A DNA stretch of 64,000 nucleotides from Pseudomicrostroma phylloplanum (lineage: Eukaryota; Basidiomycota; Exobasidiomycetes; Microstromatales). The DNA lies in NCBI GenBank assembly GCA_039545275.1, contig BCHS01000001.1, positions 760,853 through 824,852 on the forward strand, written 5' to 3'. The notes beneath the pieces were generated by a model. It did not search any database. It was given only the letters and a program-made list of their open reading frames with translations, and had not been told where the DNA came from. This document shows, one piece after another, positions 1 to 10,901 of this stretch (position 1 is the stretch's first letter; the number at the start of each line of letters is the position of its first letter). A program made the position numbers and the translations under genes.

Positions 1-400
1 ATTCGAGAACAGCGCGACCTCGGGCGCCGGTGCGGGAGAAGGCGAGCCAGCACTGAAGGTTGCCTTTGTGCCCACTGTCGGCCCTTGGTTCCAGGGAATC
101 CTATCGACCGTCTCTGCCCCCTTGAAGCAGAAGCTCACCGCCAAGGAGGTCCGCAAGCTCTACGAGGACTTTTACGCAGGAAACGACCTGGTGACTCTTT
201 CGCCTACAGTGCCAGAGGTGAAGGATATCCAGCTCAAGCATGGGATTAGGCTGGGAGGATGGCAGGTCCACTCGGATGGGAAGAGGGTGGTGGTGGTGAG
301 CACGATTGATAATCTGCTCAAGGGGGCGGCGACGCAGTGTATCCAGAACTTGAACATTGCGCTGGGATATGAGGAGCTGGCCGGGATCCCTACTAATTGA
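1..400 (+). CDS. ARG5,6: N-acetyl-gamma-glutamyl-phosphate reductase, C-terminal part (5' truncated by window)
   Basis: An open frame enters from the left edge (first full codon at 2) and ends with a stop at 398-400. The encoded 132 residues match the C-terminal domain of ArgC-type reductases, with the VAFVPTVGPWFQGI segment, LTAKEVRKLYEDFY, and the closing LLKGAATQCIQNLN block. In fungi this reductase is usually the C-terminal half of a mitochondrial precursor that also carries acetylglutamate kinase. It reduces N-acetylglutamyl-phosphate to the semialdehyde in arginine synthesis. Only the reductase tail is visible, so the fused kinase is assumed from the family. An Ala/Gly/Glu-rich linker (about residues 5-18 of the visible part) lies just before the conserved block. 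The gene converges tail-to-tail on the SET gene at 582. Confidence 0.88.
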   Translation, partial: FENSATSGAGAGEGEPALKVAFVPTVGPWFQGILSTVSAPLKQKLTAKEVRKLYEDFYAGNDLVTLSPTVPEVKDIQLKHGIRLGGWQVHSDGKRVVVVSTIDNLLKGAATQCIQNLNIALGYEELAGIPTN

Positions 401-581
401 GCGCGGTGCAAACAGGGACGGTCAAGGAGGGCGATAGCGAGTGCAGAGTAAGAAAGAAAGCGTGTAGGCCATCGTGGTTGCGGCGACGATTATTTGTAAG
501 TCAAGATGTACATCGCACGATTATTAATATCAGAGAGGAAATGACATGACAGGGTTTCGCAATGAGCTCTACTCCCTCCAC

Positions 582-2496
582 TCAGTCTTCTTCTTCGTCC
601 ATCTCATCCTCGAGTTCGTCGATCATGTCGACGAGGGTATCCATTTGTGCCCGGGTCCACTCGATGGCTTGTTCAAGGATCGTAGCTTGACCTGTCGCGA
701 GCGAGGGAAGGGGAGCGAAGTAGTCAGCGAACTATCCTTCTACAGCTGCGTGGCCAGCCTGCACCGTCGCACTCACCTCTCCTATATATCGCGACCATCT
801 CAAACACCTCCGGCCTCACGCCCTTCGGGACCCCACCAAACGCGTCCACCTCCTTCTGCACAGCCTTGAATGCCTTTCGCTTCGCACACAGCAAGCCCTC
901 GAGGGCCTCCAGCACCTCTCCGTCCAGCCTGAGAGCCTCTAGACGCTCCTCTCTCGCATCTTCCCCCTCTGCGGCGGGCGAGGGTGAGGGAGGGGTAGCG
1001 AAGTGGGGTCGGAGCAGCCAAGAGATTTCAATTCGAGGAGGAGCGGCCGGCTCCTCCCCTGCCGCTATAGCCTCGTCGCGATCGGCCTTGAGGAGTCTCT
1101 CTCTCAGCTCTACTAGCAGACCTGCGGGCGCGCCGCCCTTCTCAGAGGAGGAGGGATGGACGATACGCCAGTAGTGCTTACTGCCCCATGGCCGGGTGGC
1201 TGCGAGAGCCAGAATGGGCGTGTTGGACCCACTGACGCTGGGCGTAGGCTGCGCTGCCTCAAGGTCAGAATCTGCCATGATCCCATGCATGTCCGCGCCT
1301 CTCCGCTCCGTCTTGGTGCCGCCGTCGGTACTGCCCTCGTTGCCGCTGCCGAGGACAAGGGTGAGCTGGTCGTCCGCGCCTTCGGCCAGAACGAAGCCGT
1401 ATCCGCAGAGGAACTCCTCGTTTGACTTGCCGCCGTAGCAATTGAAGACTTGTTCGCCGGCAGGGACGTGATATCCTAGCTCGAGGGCCACTCCTCTTCT
1501 CCGCTGTGCATCCTCACCCTTAGACTCTGCTGGTTCTGACGGTGATGGTTGCTTTGAGGAATTGCTATCAGGAAGGAAGGGGTACCTCCAGGTAACGGGG
1601 ACACCGCGGGCGTGATTGAAGATGTCCATCCCTGGAAGGAGGACGGGGCCTACGAGGGAGCGGGGCACTTGTTCATCTGGCGAAGAAACCATTACGGGTG
1701 GGAAAGCACGACTGGTAGAGAGGAAGCAGACATCTGAATCAGCATGCTGATCGAGTGTGACCTTGTGCTCGCCAAGCAGCACTCACCTCGAATACGCGGC
1801 ATAAGCCCATACCCATTCTTCGAAGACAGCCTCCTCCCGCTCCGGCTCGGCCAGCGATTTCACTTGCCGCATCAGTTCGTCTGTTCCTCCATTGCTTTGC
1901 GACTCTTTCCCCTCTTCCCACACCTTGACGATATCCCTCAGCCAGCGCATAGCCTCAGCGAGGGACTTGCGGTACATTCCCCTGCGCTCAATGGCATCTC
2001 CATGCAGAGGCGTAGCTCGCAGTAGGGAGAGCTCCGCCTCACTGTACGTCGTTGGCGTCAAGATTTCGCGAGGAAGGGCATGAATGTAGGGCTGGTGCGT
2101 AAAGAGCGGTAGTTCGGCGTGGCTGACTGCTTTACTCGAGCTGCTGCTTGTCGCCTCGACCGAAGAAGAGGAGGAGGAAGAAGCCTGCTGCTCAAGTCTC
2201 TGGCCCAAGGACCGAGCGAGAAAGTGAAAAAGGACAATCCAGTCTGCTGGCAGCTCAAAGTCTGGCTGCTTGACTTTTTCTGAATCGAAGGTAGAGAGGA
2301 CCTTCTTGCGGCAGACAAAGGGAGAGAGGGCGAGCTCGCGGGGCATCTCCACTACCACTGATGCCTCTGGAAGGTCCGATGCTGCAAAGAGCGAGAGACC
2401 TGTCGAGGGCGTATGCTCGAAGCGCAAGCTGGGATGATACCATCCGCCTCTGGAGAGGAACCATTCCTCGAGATTCTGAATGGCTTGGGCCTCCAT
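582..2496 (-). CDS. SET-domain protein-lysine N-methyltransferase (Rkm/SETD6/Rubisco-LSMT type)
   Basis: Three exons on the minus strand, 2496-1787, 1711-777 and 691-582, join in frame to 584 residues. Introns have GTGAGT donors and the splice points restore WAYAAYSSRAFPP across the first junction. Conserved split-SET features are the N-terminal EEWFLSRGGWYHPSLRF, the LLPGMDIFNH motif (AdoMet and substrate pocket) and GEQVFNCYGGKSNEEFLCGYGF, which contains the pseudoknot tyrosine. A C-terminal helical region corresponds to the LSMT substrate-binding domain, and the last 35 residues are acidic. Family members methylate lysines of ribosomal proteins or translation factors; the length is close to yeast Rkm1, but I cannot fix the substrate. 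I chose the ATG at 2496 because MEAQAIQNLEEW begins the conserved region; sequence further upstream is low-complexity. It is divergent from the amidase at 2675. Confidence 0.85.
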
Positions 2497-2674
2497 TGCG
2501 ATCGAGATGGTGAAAAAAGGTGATGATGGGAGCTGCCAACGCAGCAGCGGAGGTCGGGGAAAAATCTCGTAGTCTACGGGACACGGAAAGGGAGAGGAAG
2601 GTGCAGCAGCTGCACTCCACATCCGCCTTCCGTAGAGGTCGGGCCAAAGGAAGCGCTCGTGCTCGACCGTATCT

Positions 2675-4873
2675 ATGTATCGTTCAACGTCCTCACCCAG
2701 ACCCCTGCTTACGTTGGGATACAGAGACTCAGAAGCCCAGAAGAAGGAACATTGTGTCGATCCCAGGAGAGTGGCAGATCGATGGCTTGAGCGATACACG
2801 TGAGGCCATCAATGCCATACCGCCAAAAGACGCTCCCTCCCGGGCCAGTCTCTTTGCCGGGCCGAGTCTGCCGAACTTGATCACCGCAAATGACAAAGCC
2901 ACTGCCCTGCTCTCTTTCACCAAGGCCCAGTCAATATGTGCTTTACCTGCTTATGAGATCGTAGAGGCCATCAAGGACAAGGTATGTGGGCTAGAAGCGA
3001 GCTGAAGGTGTGGCATGCGCTGAAGCTGAACCGCCTAATAACCTCTCGCAGCAACTCACTTCCGTGGAGGTGACGGAAGCCTTCCTGGTCAGTGCCGCTA
3101 TTACACAACAGGCCACAGGCTGCCTGTCCGAGTTTTTCCCCGACGAAGCAAGGGCGAGAGCTCGAGAGCTCGATGCTAAGCAAACTAGAGGGGAGGTACT
3201 TGGCGTGCTGCATGGCTTGCCAGTCTCTTTAAAGGTAAAAGAAGGCCGCGAGCAGTGAGAGCTACATTCAATTCATCTAATCTGCAACACCTCGTTCCGA
3301 ACAGGGTCACATCTTTTTGGCAGGCCACGGCAATCAGAATGGCTTCGCCGTAGACGTCTTGCCCCAACAAACCTACGACGCCCTCCTTTCAAACCCGGAC
3401 AGTCCGGCCCTTCGCAATCTCGCTCCAGCTCACATCGCTCTTCTCAAGGCAAGAGGTCCCCGCTTCTCCACGGATGATGGCCTGCTTGCGCATATCCTAC
3501 GAGAGCAAGGCGCTGTCTTCTACTGTAAGACGACGATGCCGCAATCGGTCATGCACCTCGACACACGCAGCACGCCCTTCGGCCAGACGGTCAACCCTTA
3601 CAATCTTGCACTGAGCGCAGGAGGCAGCAGTGGCGGTGAGGCAGCGCTGATCTCAGGGGGTGGATCGGTGCTGGGAGTCGGGACCGACATCGGAGGCTCG
3701 GTCCGCCAGCCGTGCTCGGTGACGGGACTTTGGGGCCTTCGACCGACATGTGGGCGGTTGCCTTCGACGAGCAATCTTGCTCCCACGCCGGGAAACACAA
3801 TGGTGGTCTCGACGATCGGACCAATGTGTCGGTCTCTGAAGGACGTCCGTCTCTTCATGGCGGCAGTCCTGCGTGGCGAACCATGGAAGCTGGACCACAA
3901 CACGTACCGTCTACCTTGGCGCGAGGAGGTGGTGCGGACGCCGAGGAAAGGAGGCCTTCGCATTGGGATCCTGAGGCACGACGGGCTCGTCCAACCCATC
4001 ACACCGATTCGTCGCGCTCTCAGCGTCGTCACGTCCCGCCTCACAAATAGGAAGAGCAGCAAGGCAGAAAGCCTCACTGACATCGAGCTCGTCGAGGTCG
4101 ACGCAGGCGACCTGCATGCCCGTGCCTGGACCCTGATCCGCTCGCTGTACTACGTCGATGGCGGTGCCTTCACCCGCTCGCTCGCAGCGCTAGGCGATGA
4201 GCCCCTCTTACCCCTCACCCAAAAAATCCTAGAAGAGGCAAAGGAACGTACGGCGCATGAGATCTGGGAACTGACGATGAAGAGGGAGTCGATCAAGAGA
4301 GAGTACCTGAAATGGTGGAGTGACTTGCGGCTGGACGCGATGCTGTGTCCTGCCTCGGCCACGGTGGCTCCTAGACCAGGAACGATCAAATACTGGGGGT
4401 GAGTAGGGTACGACAGGGAGAGTGGGAGAGGCCAGAGTGTCATGCTGAAACCTTCGCCTTGCCGCGTCTCCTGACCCTTGTCCTCTCGCACAGCTACACC
4501 TCGGCGTTCAACCTTTTCGACCTCCCCTCCCTTGTCTTCCCGACGGGCATAAGCGTAAATGCAGAAGCCGACATGGCCTTTGAAGCCTCCGAGGGTAGCG
4601 ACAGTCCTTCACGCTCAAAGGTCAACAATACAGACACGGGCGACTGGGACCGTGAGAACGAAGAGGAGTATGTGCGCCATAGGGACGTGTACGAGGGAGC
4701 GCCCGTGGGCTTGCAGCTCGTTGGCAGTCGATTTGAAGAGGTGAGTGAGCGCACTTCAAGCCTGAGGCCGGGAGACGCAGAGATGTGAGTGACTGATCTC
4801 CCTCATCCCTTCACTGTACCGCCCGCAGGAGGAGCTGATACAAGTGATGCGGGTCATCGAGCAGGCTCTGTAA
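2675..4873 (+). CDS. Amidase signature-family hydrolase (fungal amidase/FAAH-like)
   Basis: Six exons give 608 residues: 2675-2799, 2849-2981, 3052-3234, 3305-4398, 4494-4740 and 4829-4873; every junction keeps frame. The Ser-Ser-Lys triad of amidase-signature enzymes is visible: Lys147 in HGLPVSLK, Ser255 in AGGSSGGEA and Ser279 in GTDIGGSVR. The C-terminal FPTGISV and GAPVGLQLVGSRFEE blocks are also typical. Such enzymes hydrolyse carboxylic amides or fatty-acid amides; the substrate is not predictable here. The residue after the catalytic Lys is Gly rather than the usual Asp, and about 20 extra residues sit between it and the LAHILREQGAVFYCKT strand. The 5' end is the weak point. ATG 2675 with a 49-nt first intron is my best reading, while an uninterrupted frame from ATG 2520 is the alternative. 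Confidence 0.82.
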
Positions 4874-5079
4874 CATCAGCAGAACGCTAAGCTTATTCAC
4901 TAGACGGGATTTGTATTGATACACAGAGGCAAAGGGCAAAGGTGACGCATCGGAACAGCATTTGGCATCCCGCAGAAGCAGCGAGTGATCTACCGATCGA
5001 GTGAAGCACATGAATTGACACTAGGCCGATTGGAGTCGAAGGGCGAGGGGAAGAGCCTGCACGAGAGGGGATTGAAGCT

Positions 5080-8000
5080 CTAGTCGTCAGCGTACAGGTC
5101 GGACAGCGTTCTCGACCGTCTCCTCTGACTCACCGCAGGGTTATCCGTCGTGGCCAGGAGCTGCACAGTACTATTGAAGCCCTTGAGTCCCTTGCTCCAC
5201 CGTGACTCCTGCTTCTCCAATGCCCGCCACATCTCCGCACCCAGCTCCCCTGGCTTGTCCTCGCCGTTCATCTTGCCAGCAGACCAGGTAGAGCCGGTCA
5301 TCAAGACGTGGTCGTCTAGACGGGAGCGGTTGTCGTAGAAGGTACGAGCGGAGGACATGAGGCGGCCGAGGAACTGAAAAAGATGAGGAGAGAAGCAAGG
5401 CACTCGTTAGAGAGTGGCGCTTCGCACATTGTCCTCTGTTGTCCACGATGATACTCACCTCGACGAATCGGACATCGGTCAGCATGCACTCCCTCCTACA
5501 CTCGTTCAAAAAGTCCGTATGGTCCTTCAAGAACTGATCCACCGTCCGCGCGCTCTCCATCTTCTTCTCCAGCTGCGCCCAGTTGGGCTCAATGATCTCC
5601 GTAGTGTAGAATGCCAGCACATTCTGCACAAAGAAGATCATCCGATGGCGCAGCTTGAACACGCGCATCTTCCACCCCTCGAGCTCTGGATGGTCTGCTA
5701 CACGCGTTTGCCAATGCTTGCTTTGCTGCTCTTGCCACACGTCGGCCAGCTGGCGTTCGGTCACTTTGAGCTGGATGAGAACAGTGTGGACGAATTTCCA
5801 GCGGATCATGTTCTTCCGCGATATCACTAGAGAGACGGGGAATTTGACGGTGACATCGAACTCCAGTAGGTCCAGCACTGTCACAAGAAGATGACGCAGT
5901 CAGCACATGAATGTTGCTCCATCCGAACAAAAGTCCTTCAGATACTCACGGACGGCAGAGTGATCGCGTTCCCTGGCCTTCATCTTCGCCTTAAGTGCAA
6001 TAGCCTCCGCTGCATCAGCCTTCACACCTCGGGTATTAGCTATCCTCTTCAAGCTTTCGTAAGGGTTGTCAAGTGCAGTCCCGACAGTGATGTCTTCTCT
6101 GTAAGGGTCCGAAAAGCCAACCACAGTCGAGCTCCCAAGGACCATCCCAAGATGTGTTTGCAACCTGTTCTTGACGCTATCACGGACGTGCATTGGGTTT
6201 ACGACCTTCCGCAGTTCTCTTTCCGCCTGTTCAACGTAGGAAGAGAAGAAGTCGGACGAAGAGAAGAAGAAGTAGTGCTTGAGAGAGCGCAGCCTGTCCA
6301 CGAGGCTGTACTCGTCGACGAGGAGGTGGAGCAGCTGGGTGTTGGCTCTCTGATAAGCAGCGTCTATGCGCCGGAAGAAGCTGATACGGCATTGCAGGAA
6401 AGTATGATTGAGTATATGCCTCGCAGGGATGAGTCGTCGCCTCTTACGCGTACTCACGAATCATCGGTCATGATAATCAGCGAGCCCTCCTTCTCCGCTG
6501 CCGTCATGCCCACTTCTGCTTCGTCTATCTCTGCGAACCCACTTTTGGAGACCGCACACTCCCTAACGACATTGAGGTACTTGCCCGCGAGCAAGATCTT
6601 GCTCTTCCATGCTTCCAAGAAGCCGGGCACTTTGGCACCGCCCGTGAACAGACCTCGTCCAGTGAGGGCCTCTTCGTCCTCCTCGATTTTTCTCTGGTAC
6701 TCCTCTTCGTCTAAGATCTGCCGGTCCCTTTCTCTAGCGGCAAGTATGTTCTGGTCTCGCAGGGTATATCGCTTCTCCCAGTAGATGTCTGACGGGTCCG
6801 TCTTGAGAGAGTCGTACGTGACTCTGTGGTCCTCGAATACCATGAACTCGTCGTATGAGTCGACCAAGACGCCCGTCGAAATCCAGCCCAGCAGAATCTT
6901 GGCGTATGGCTGGGATGCCTTGTTGAACAGGTCGCAGAAGAGCTCATGAGCTCGCGGGTCTCCTGATTGCTTTTCGATCCTGTCCCAAAGCATGCTCAAA
7001 GTCTCTCCGCCTTTGGCGATGCCTCCGACGATGGCATCCTCACCGGCTTCCTGCTCGCCATCGAGCTGGAAGAGCTTCTTGCGCTCTTGCTCCATCTCGT
7101 CCTTAGCTGCTCGCAGAGCCTCATCGACTTCGCTATCCTCGTCAGAAGAATCTCCGTCTTCTGAGTCCGACTCGAGGACATCCGCGTGGGTGATAGCTGC
7201 AAGCTCCGAGACCAAGCCATACACCAGCGAGAGGCGATGCAGCGTGGGGTGGATAAAGAGCCAGACTTTCTGCAAGGTGAAGAATGGCGAGGTCGAGAGC
7301 TGCTGTTCGAGCTGAACGATGAGGGTCTCGTACTCCTTGAGTATATCTCGGATCGCAGCACAGAGGGCGTGCGTCACAGTGCCAAAGTGTAGCATAGAAT
7401 CCATGTCGACAAAGGTGGAGATGGCAGAGTAGCATGTTGCTAGTGGAAGTATCCGTAGCACCAGGTCCTTCAAGGATGCATCTGAACAATGATAGCAATA
7501 GCGGCGATGTCAAGGTCAGGGATCCTCTTTGCGTCTAATGCTGTATTGTCATCGTCGACTCACCTAGGGAGCTGTCTACGGTGTAGGTTGCGCCTCGCAA
7601 TTGGCAAGCCACGTCCTCCGGGTCATACCCAGCCGCATATGAAATGTACTGCCCCTCAATGCCCATCAGTACGAAGAGGAGGTCTTCGATAATAGCAGCT
7701 TCTTGCACCTCTCTAGGCATCTGAGCTAGTTCTGCTTTCGTCTCTGCTGCTGCAGGATCATCCTCGGCTACGTCGCCGTTGGCTCCGGGTGCCTCTCCTT
7801 CGACCTCCCCCTGATGTGCTTGAGGTGGGGGTGGACGGACGCCAGCCTTGCGCGGCGTTTGAGCAGGTACCCGCCTGCCTAGCGGGTTGAAGAGGAAGGA
7901 TCCCTCGTGCGCGAACGAGTCGTTCGGTGCTAAGGTAGAAGTAGAAGCCAGCAGCAAAGTCAGCAACGCCTCCACTCCGGCTTTGTCTCATTGTGGTTGA

Positions 8001-8540
8001 CTCACCCTCTTTCCTGCCTTGCAGACCTTTCGCAGCAGCCATCGCAAGTCGGATCCCATCCGGCCCTTGCCCTGGCCTCTTGGTAAGTCCTCCTGGTCCT
8101 CCCTCTACCCCAACTCCTTTTGCCCTCTTGAGCCAGTGAGTCGTCTGTTCCGTCGTCGTGGTAACCTGATTGTCCCTCGTCAGCTGCCCGTCGACCAAGC
8201 GGCTGCTGCTCGAAGAGACGACCGTGCGCCTGGGCCCGTCTGCGTCCGTCTCTGGCAGGGCGTTCAGATCCAAGCGCGCCAGTATATCTGCAGCTGCAGC
8301 TCCAGGTCCAGCTGAACGCTCCTCTCCCTCTTCTGCAATTGGACTTCCTCCTTCACCTCTAGTGGTGTGTTGCACGGCAAGGAGCTGTTTTGTCATGCGG
8401 TCGAATTGTTTCGTGCTGAGGGGCGCGATGCTCTTCCGTTTGTACTTCTTGTGGGGCGTCACAGGAGGCAGCGATGAGGTGGATGGCGCTCCTGCGGCCG
8501 AGCCTGCGTAGGCGGAGGACGATGAGATCCTCGACGACAT
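5080..8540 (-). CDS. ALP4: Gamma-tubulin complex component 2 (GCP2/Spc97/Alp4)
   Basis: Six exons, 8540-8006, 7929-7564, 7481-6458, 6380-5950, 5877-5459 and 5373-5080, join in frame to 1022 residues. The middle carries the Spc97/Spc98 GRIP1 region: SSLDASLKDLVLRILPLATCYS across a junction, then HALCAAIRDILKEYETL and LQKVWLFIHPTLH. The C-terminal GRIP2 part includes FPVSLVISRKNMIRWKFVHT and MIFFVQNVLAFYTTEIIEPNW. These order and sequence features fit GCP2 better than GCP3. GCP2 pairs with GCP3 in the gamma-tubulin small complex that nucleates microtubules at spindle pole bodies. The first 180 residues are Ser-rich and low in complexity, as in other fungal GCP2 N-termini. The gene shares a 310-bp divergent promoter with the RAD51 paralogue. 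Confidence 0.9.
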
Positions 8541-8850
8541 TGCAGCTAGCCCGCGAACGGTAAGTGTGAGATAGCCGGGGTAAGAGGTGAACTTCGAGGC
8601 TTGCGTGTATTGGTTGGATGGTACCAAGGGGCAGCGATACCAGCCTCGAGTCTCCTGCGACGTTGCTGCCAGGCGGAAAGGGAGACGAGACGCGCCGCGC
8701 GCCGTGTTTCTTGACTTTGGCGGGGCAGCATTTGCGGGAAGAGACAAGTGACGCTCCACTCGCTCCTTCCGCACGGCCTATTCTCATACTAATACTCGGG
8801 ACTGCAAGCAGCTCTAGCATTGAGACCTGATCTCCTGATGAAGTGCGGAA
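8541..8850. promoter_or_regulatory. Divergent promoter between GCP2 and RAD51 paralogue
   Basis: This 310-bp spacer separates two start codons pointing away from each other. A reverse CCAAT box (ATTGG) lies at 8609-8613. No other recognisable element is visible, and both genes are probably served from this interval. Confidence 0.5.
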
Positions 8851-10708
8851 ATGGTGCTTCCAGCCTCCACTTGGGCAAAGGCAATCGGTAGTCAGGCTCA
8901 CACAGGTGGTTCTGCTCGAAGTGCAGCCCAGACCACCTTTGACTCGATCCCAGCAGAAGGACACCTTCTGCAGGACATCCTACCAGGCCATGAGCTGCTC
9001 ACACCTCTGCGGGATTATGGCATTGTCGACGCGGCGGACATCGCCTATGAGTTCGGTCTCACAGCAGAGCATATGGATCGGCAAGGCAACCCGAGCCCTG
9101 CTGTGGCTCGAGCTGCGAAGCTCATGCCGCCCACAAGCCCTGTCGATCTCGCTCGCTTTCTGCAGGAGGTGCAACGCAGGCTGAGCGTCGAGAAGCCGCT
9201 GCCGCCTTCGTCTTCCATGCACAGTCTCTCGCACCATACGCAGACGCTACTGAAGGGCATACTGCCATCGTCCACGGCGTCACCACGGCGGGAGCTCAAG
9301 CCGCTACCGCCACCTCCGATCCCTTCTGCTGAGTCACAAGAGCTACAGGCCGTTGCCACACCGCTCGCCTCTCGAGGATCGACGCCCTCGGAGCGAAGCA
9401 GGAATGGCGCGTCGATCACTGCCCCTTCGTCTCCAGCAGAGCCTTCGGAGGTGGCGATAGCCCCAGAGCCCGCTGCTCCACTGCCGCCCCTGCCTCCGCC
9501 TGCTGCGATGCTATCTGGACTAAAGGCCCTCGACGATTGCTTTGTTGATGAGCAAGGTCTGCCGCCTGGACGTGCCCTCGAGATCATAGGTCCCACGGCA
9601 AGTGGTAAGAGCCGACTTGGCTTACAGCTCATCGTGGAGAATAGGCTGGCGGGGCTGCGTATGGTACGGAAATCGAAGGCTGACGTGGAAACACTCGGAG
9701 ACGGGCAAAACGGGTCGCAGCTCGAAGAGAATCAGGACAGAAAAGGCTTCGACGAAGTTCTGATCATTGGTGAGCAGCATAGCACGGGCAAGCAGCATCC
9801 TGCCATGACCAACCTGCTGACGTGACCACCTCACCTTCCCGCCCACAGACACCGAAGGCAGTCTGACCCCAGACATCATCGAGGAGATGGTCTGGCAACG
9901 CGTCAAGCTGCTGAAGCTCAACGATCTCGAGAGCACAGCCCTCTTCGAACAAGCCCTGGATGGCATGCACCTCGTCAGGCCTGCTTCGCTCGCAGAACTG
10001 ATTGCAATCCTGCGAGTGCTCACTGCTTCCCTTCCACCTCCAAGACCCGATCAACAAAAGCAAGGTCCGGATCCCCTCGCCCCCCTACCCCAACTCCGCT
10101 CCCTAAGCGCCATCCTCCTCGACACCCTCTCCTTCCACCTCCGCACCCCCCTGGAGACAACACCAGAACGTCGCGCCCGGCGTCACGCCCTCTCCCTCCT
10201 CTCCTCTCTCCTACCCCTCCTCGTAGCGCAGAACCCGCGCGTAAGACTAGTAGCCACGGGTCAGATGAGTCTGAAGATGTTCAGCCGCGGAGGTGAGCTG
10301 GTCACGTACCGCACACCGGGGTCGATTGCCAGGATGGTGCCACAGGTGGAGGCTCCAGGTGGAGGGATGGCAGCAGCAGGAGGGGGCTGGACTGGCGAGG
10401 CGAGTGCTGCGAATGGAGCCGCTGGCGCTGCTGCTGCTGGGACGGAGAAGGGACCTGGCGTACTAGACGAGGGCGCATGGAGGGTTCTCCTCTTCCGTCT
10501 TGGGGAGAGACGAATGGCGCAGCTCTTCTACTCTCCGCCTCGGTCTAAGAAGTTTGACGAAGCGGCCGAAGGCGCGGCTGCAGACTCCTCGATGGCGGTG
10601 GCGGTGGAAGGGTCGCAAGTGAAACGACGCAGGATTCAGACGCAGGCTGATGGAGGGCGGTGGATTCCTTTTCGGATTGATACCCGGGGACATGTGGTGG
10701 AGGAGTAG
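8851..10708 (+). CDS. RAD51 paralogue (RecA-family ATPase, RAD51C-like)
   Basis: Two exons (8851-9769 and 9849-10708) encode 592 residues. The P-loop is GPTASGKS at about residues 247-254. It is followed by the split DTEGSL block across the intron, which is diagnostic for RAD51C/RAD51D-type paralogues, and a Walker B-like strand in LSAILLDTLSFHLR. The C-terminal FRLGERRMAQLFYSPPRSK and WIPFRIDTRG match the end of RAD51C. The N-terminal domain (residues about 40-110) resembles the small helical domain of RAD51 paralogues, then a Pro/Ser-rich linker of some 110 residues precedes the ATPase core; this linker makes the protein longer than usual. Paralogues assist Rad51 filament assembly in homologous recombination. 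Assignment to RAD51C rather than another paralogue is by overall resemblance only. Confidence 0.78.
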
Positions 10709-10901
10709 GCTGGGGCTCGAGATTGGCAGACGAGAGCATTATACATCTGCTTAGCATACGAGCTATCAAAACCAGGGTTGATCGACGGCCTGTCCACCAG
10801 TCTCGCACCGCCAACGGTCCCTTTCCACCCTGCCTGCCCGCCTCTCTCTCAGTTCCCTTTGTCTGACTCGATAACAGGAGAATAACAGTACATCCCCCAT
10901 C

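Noticed and set aside
5891..6784. A 297-codon plus-strand frame inside GCP2
   Set aside because: It overlaps conserved GCP2 exons and introns on the other strand and has no recognisable domain.
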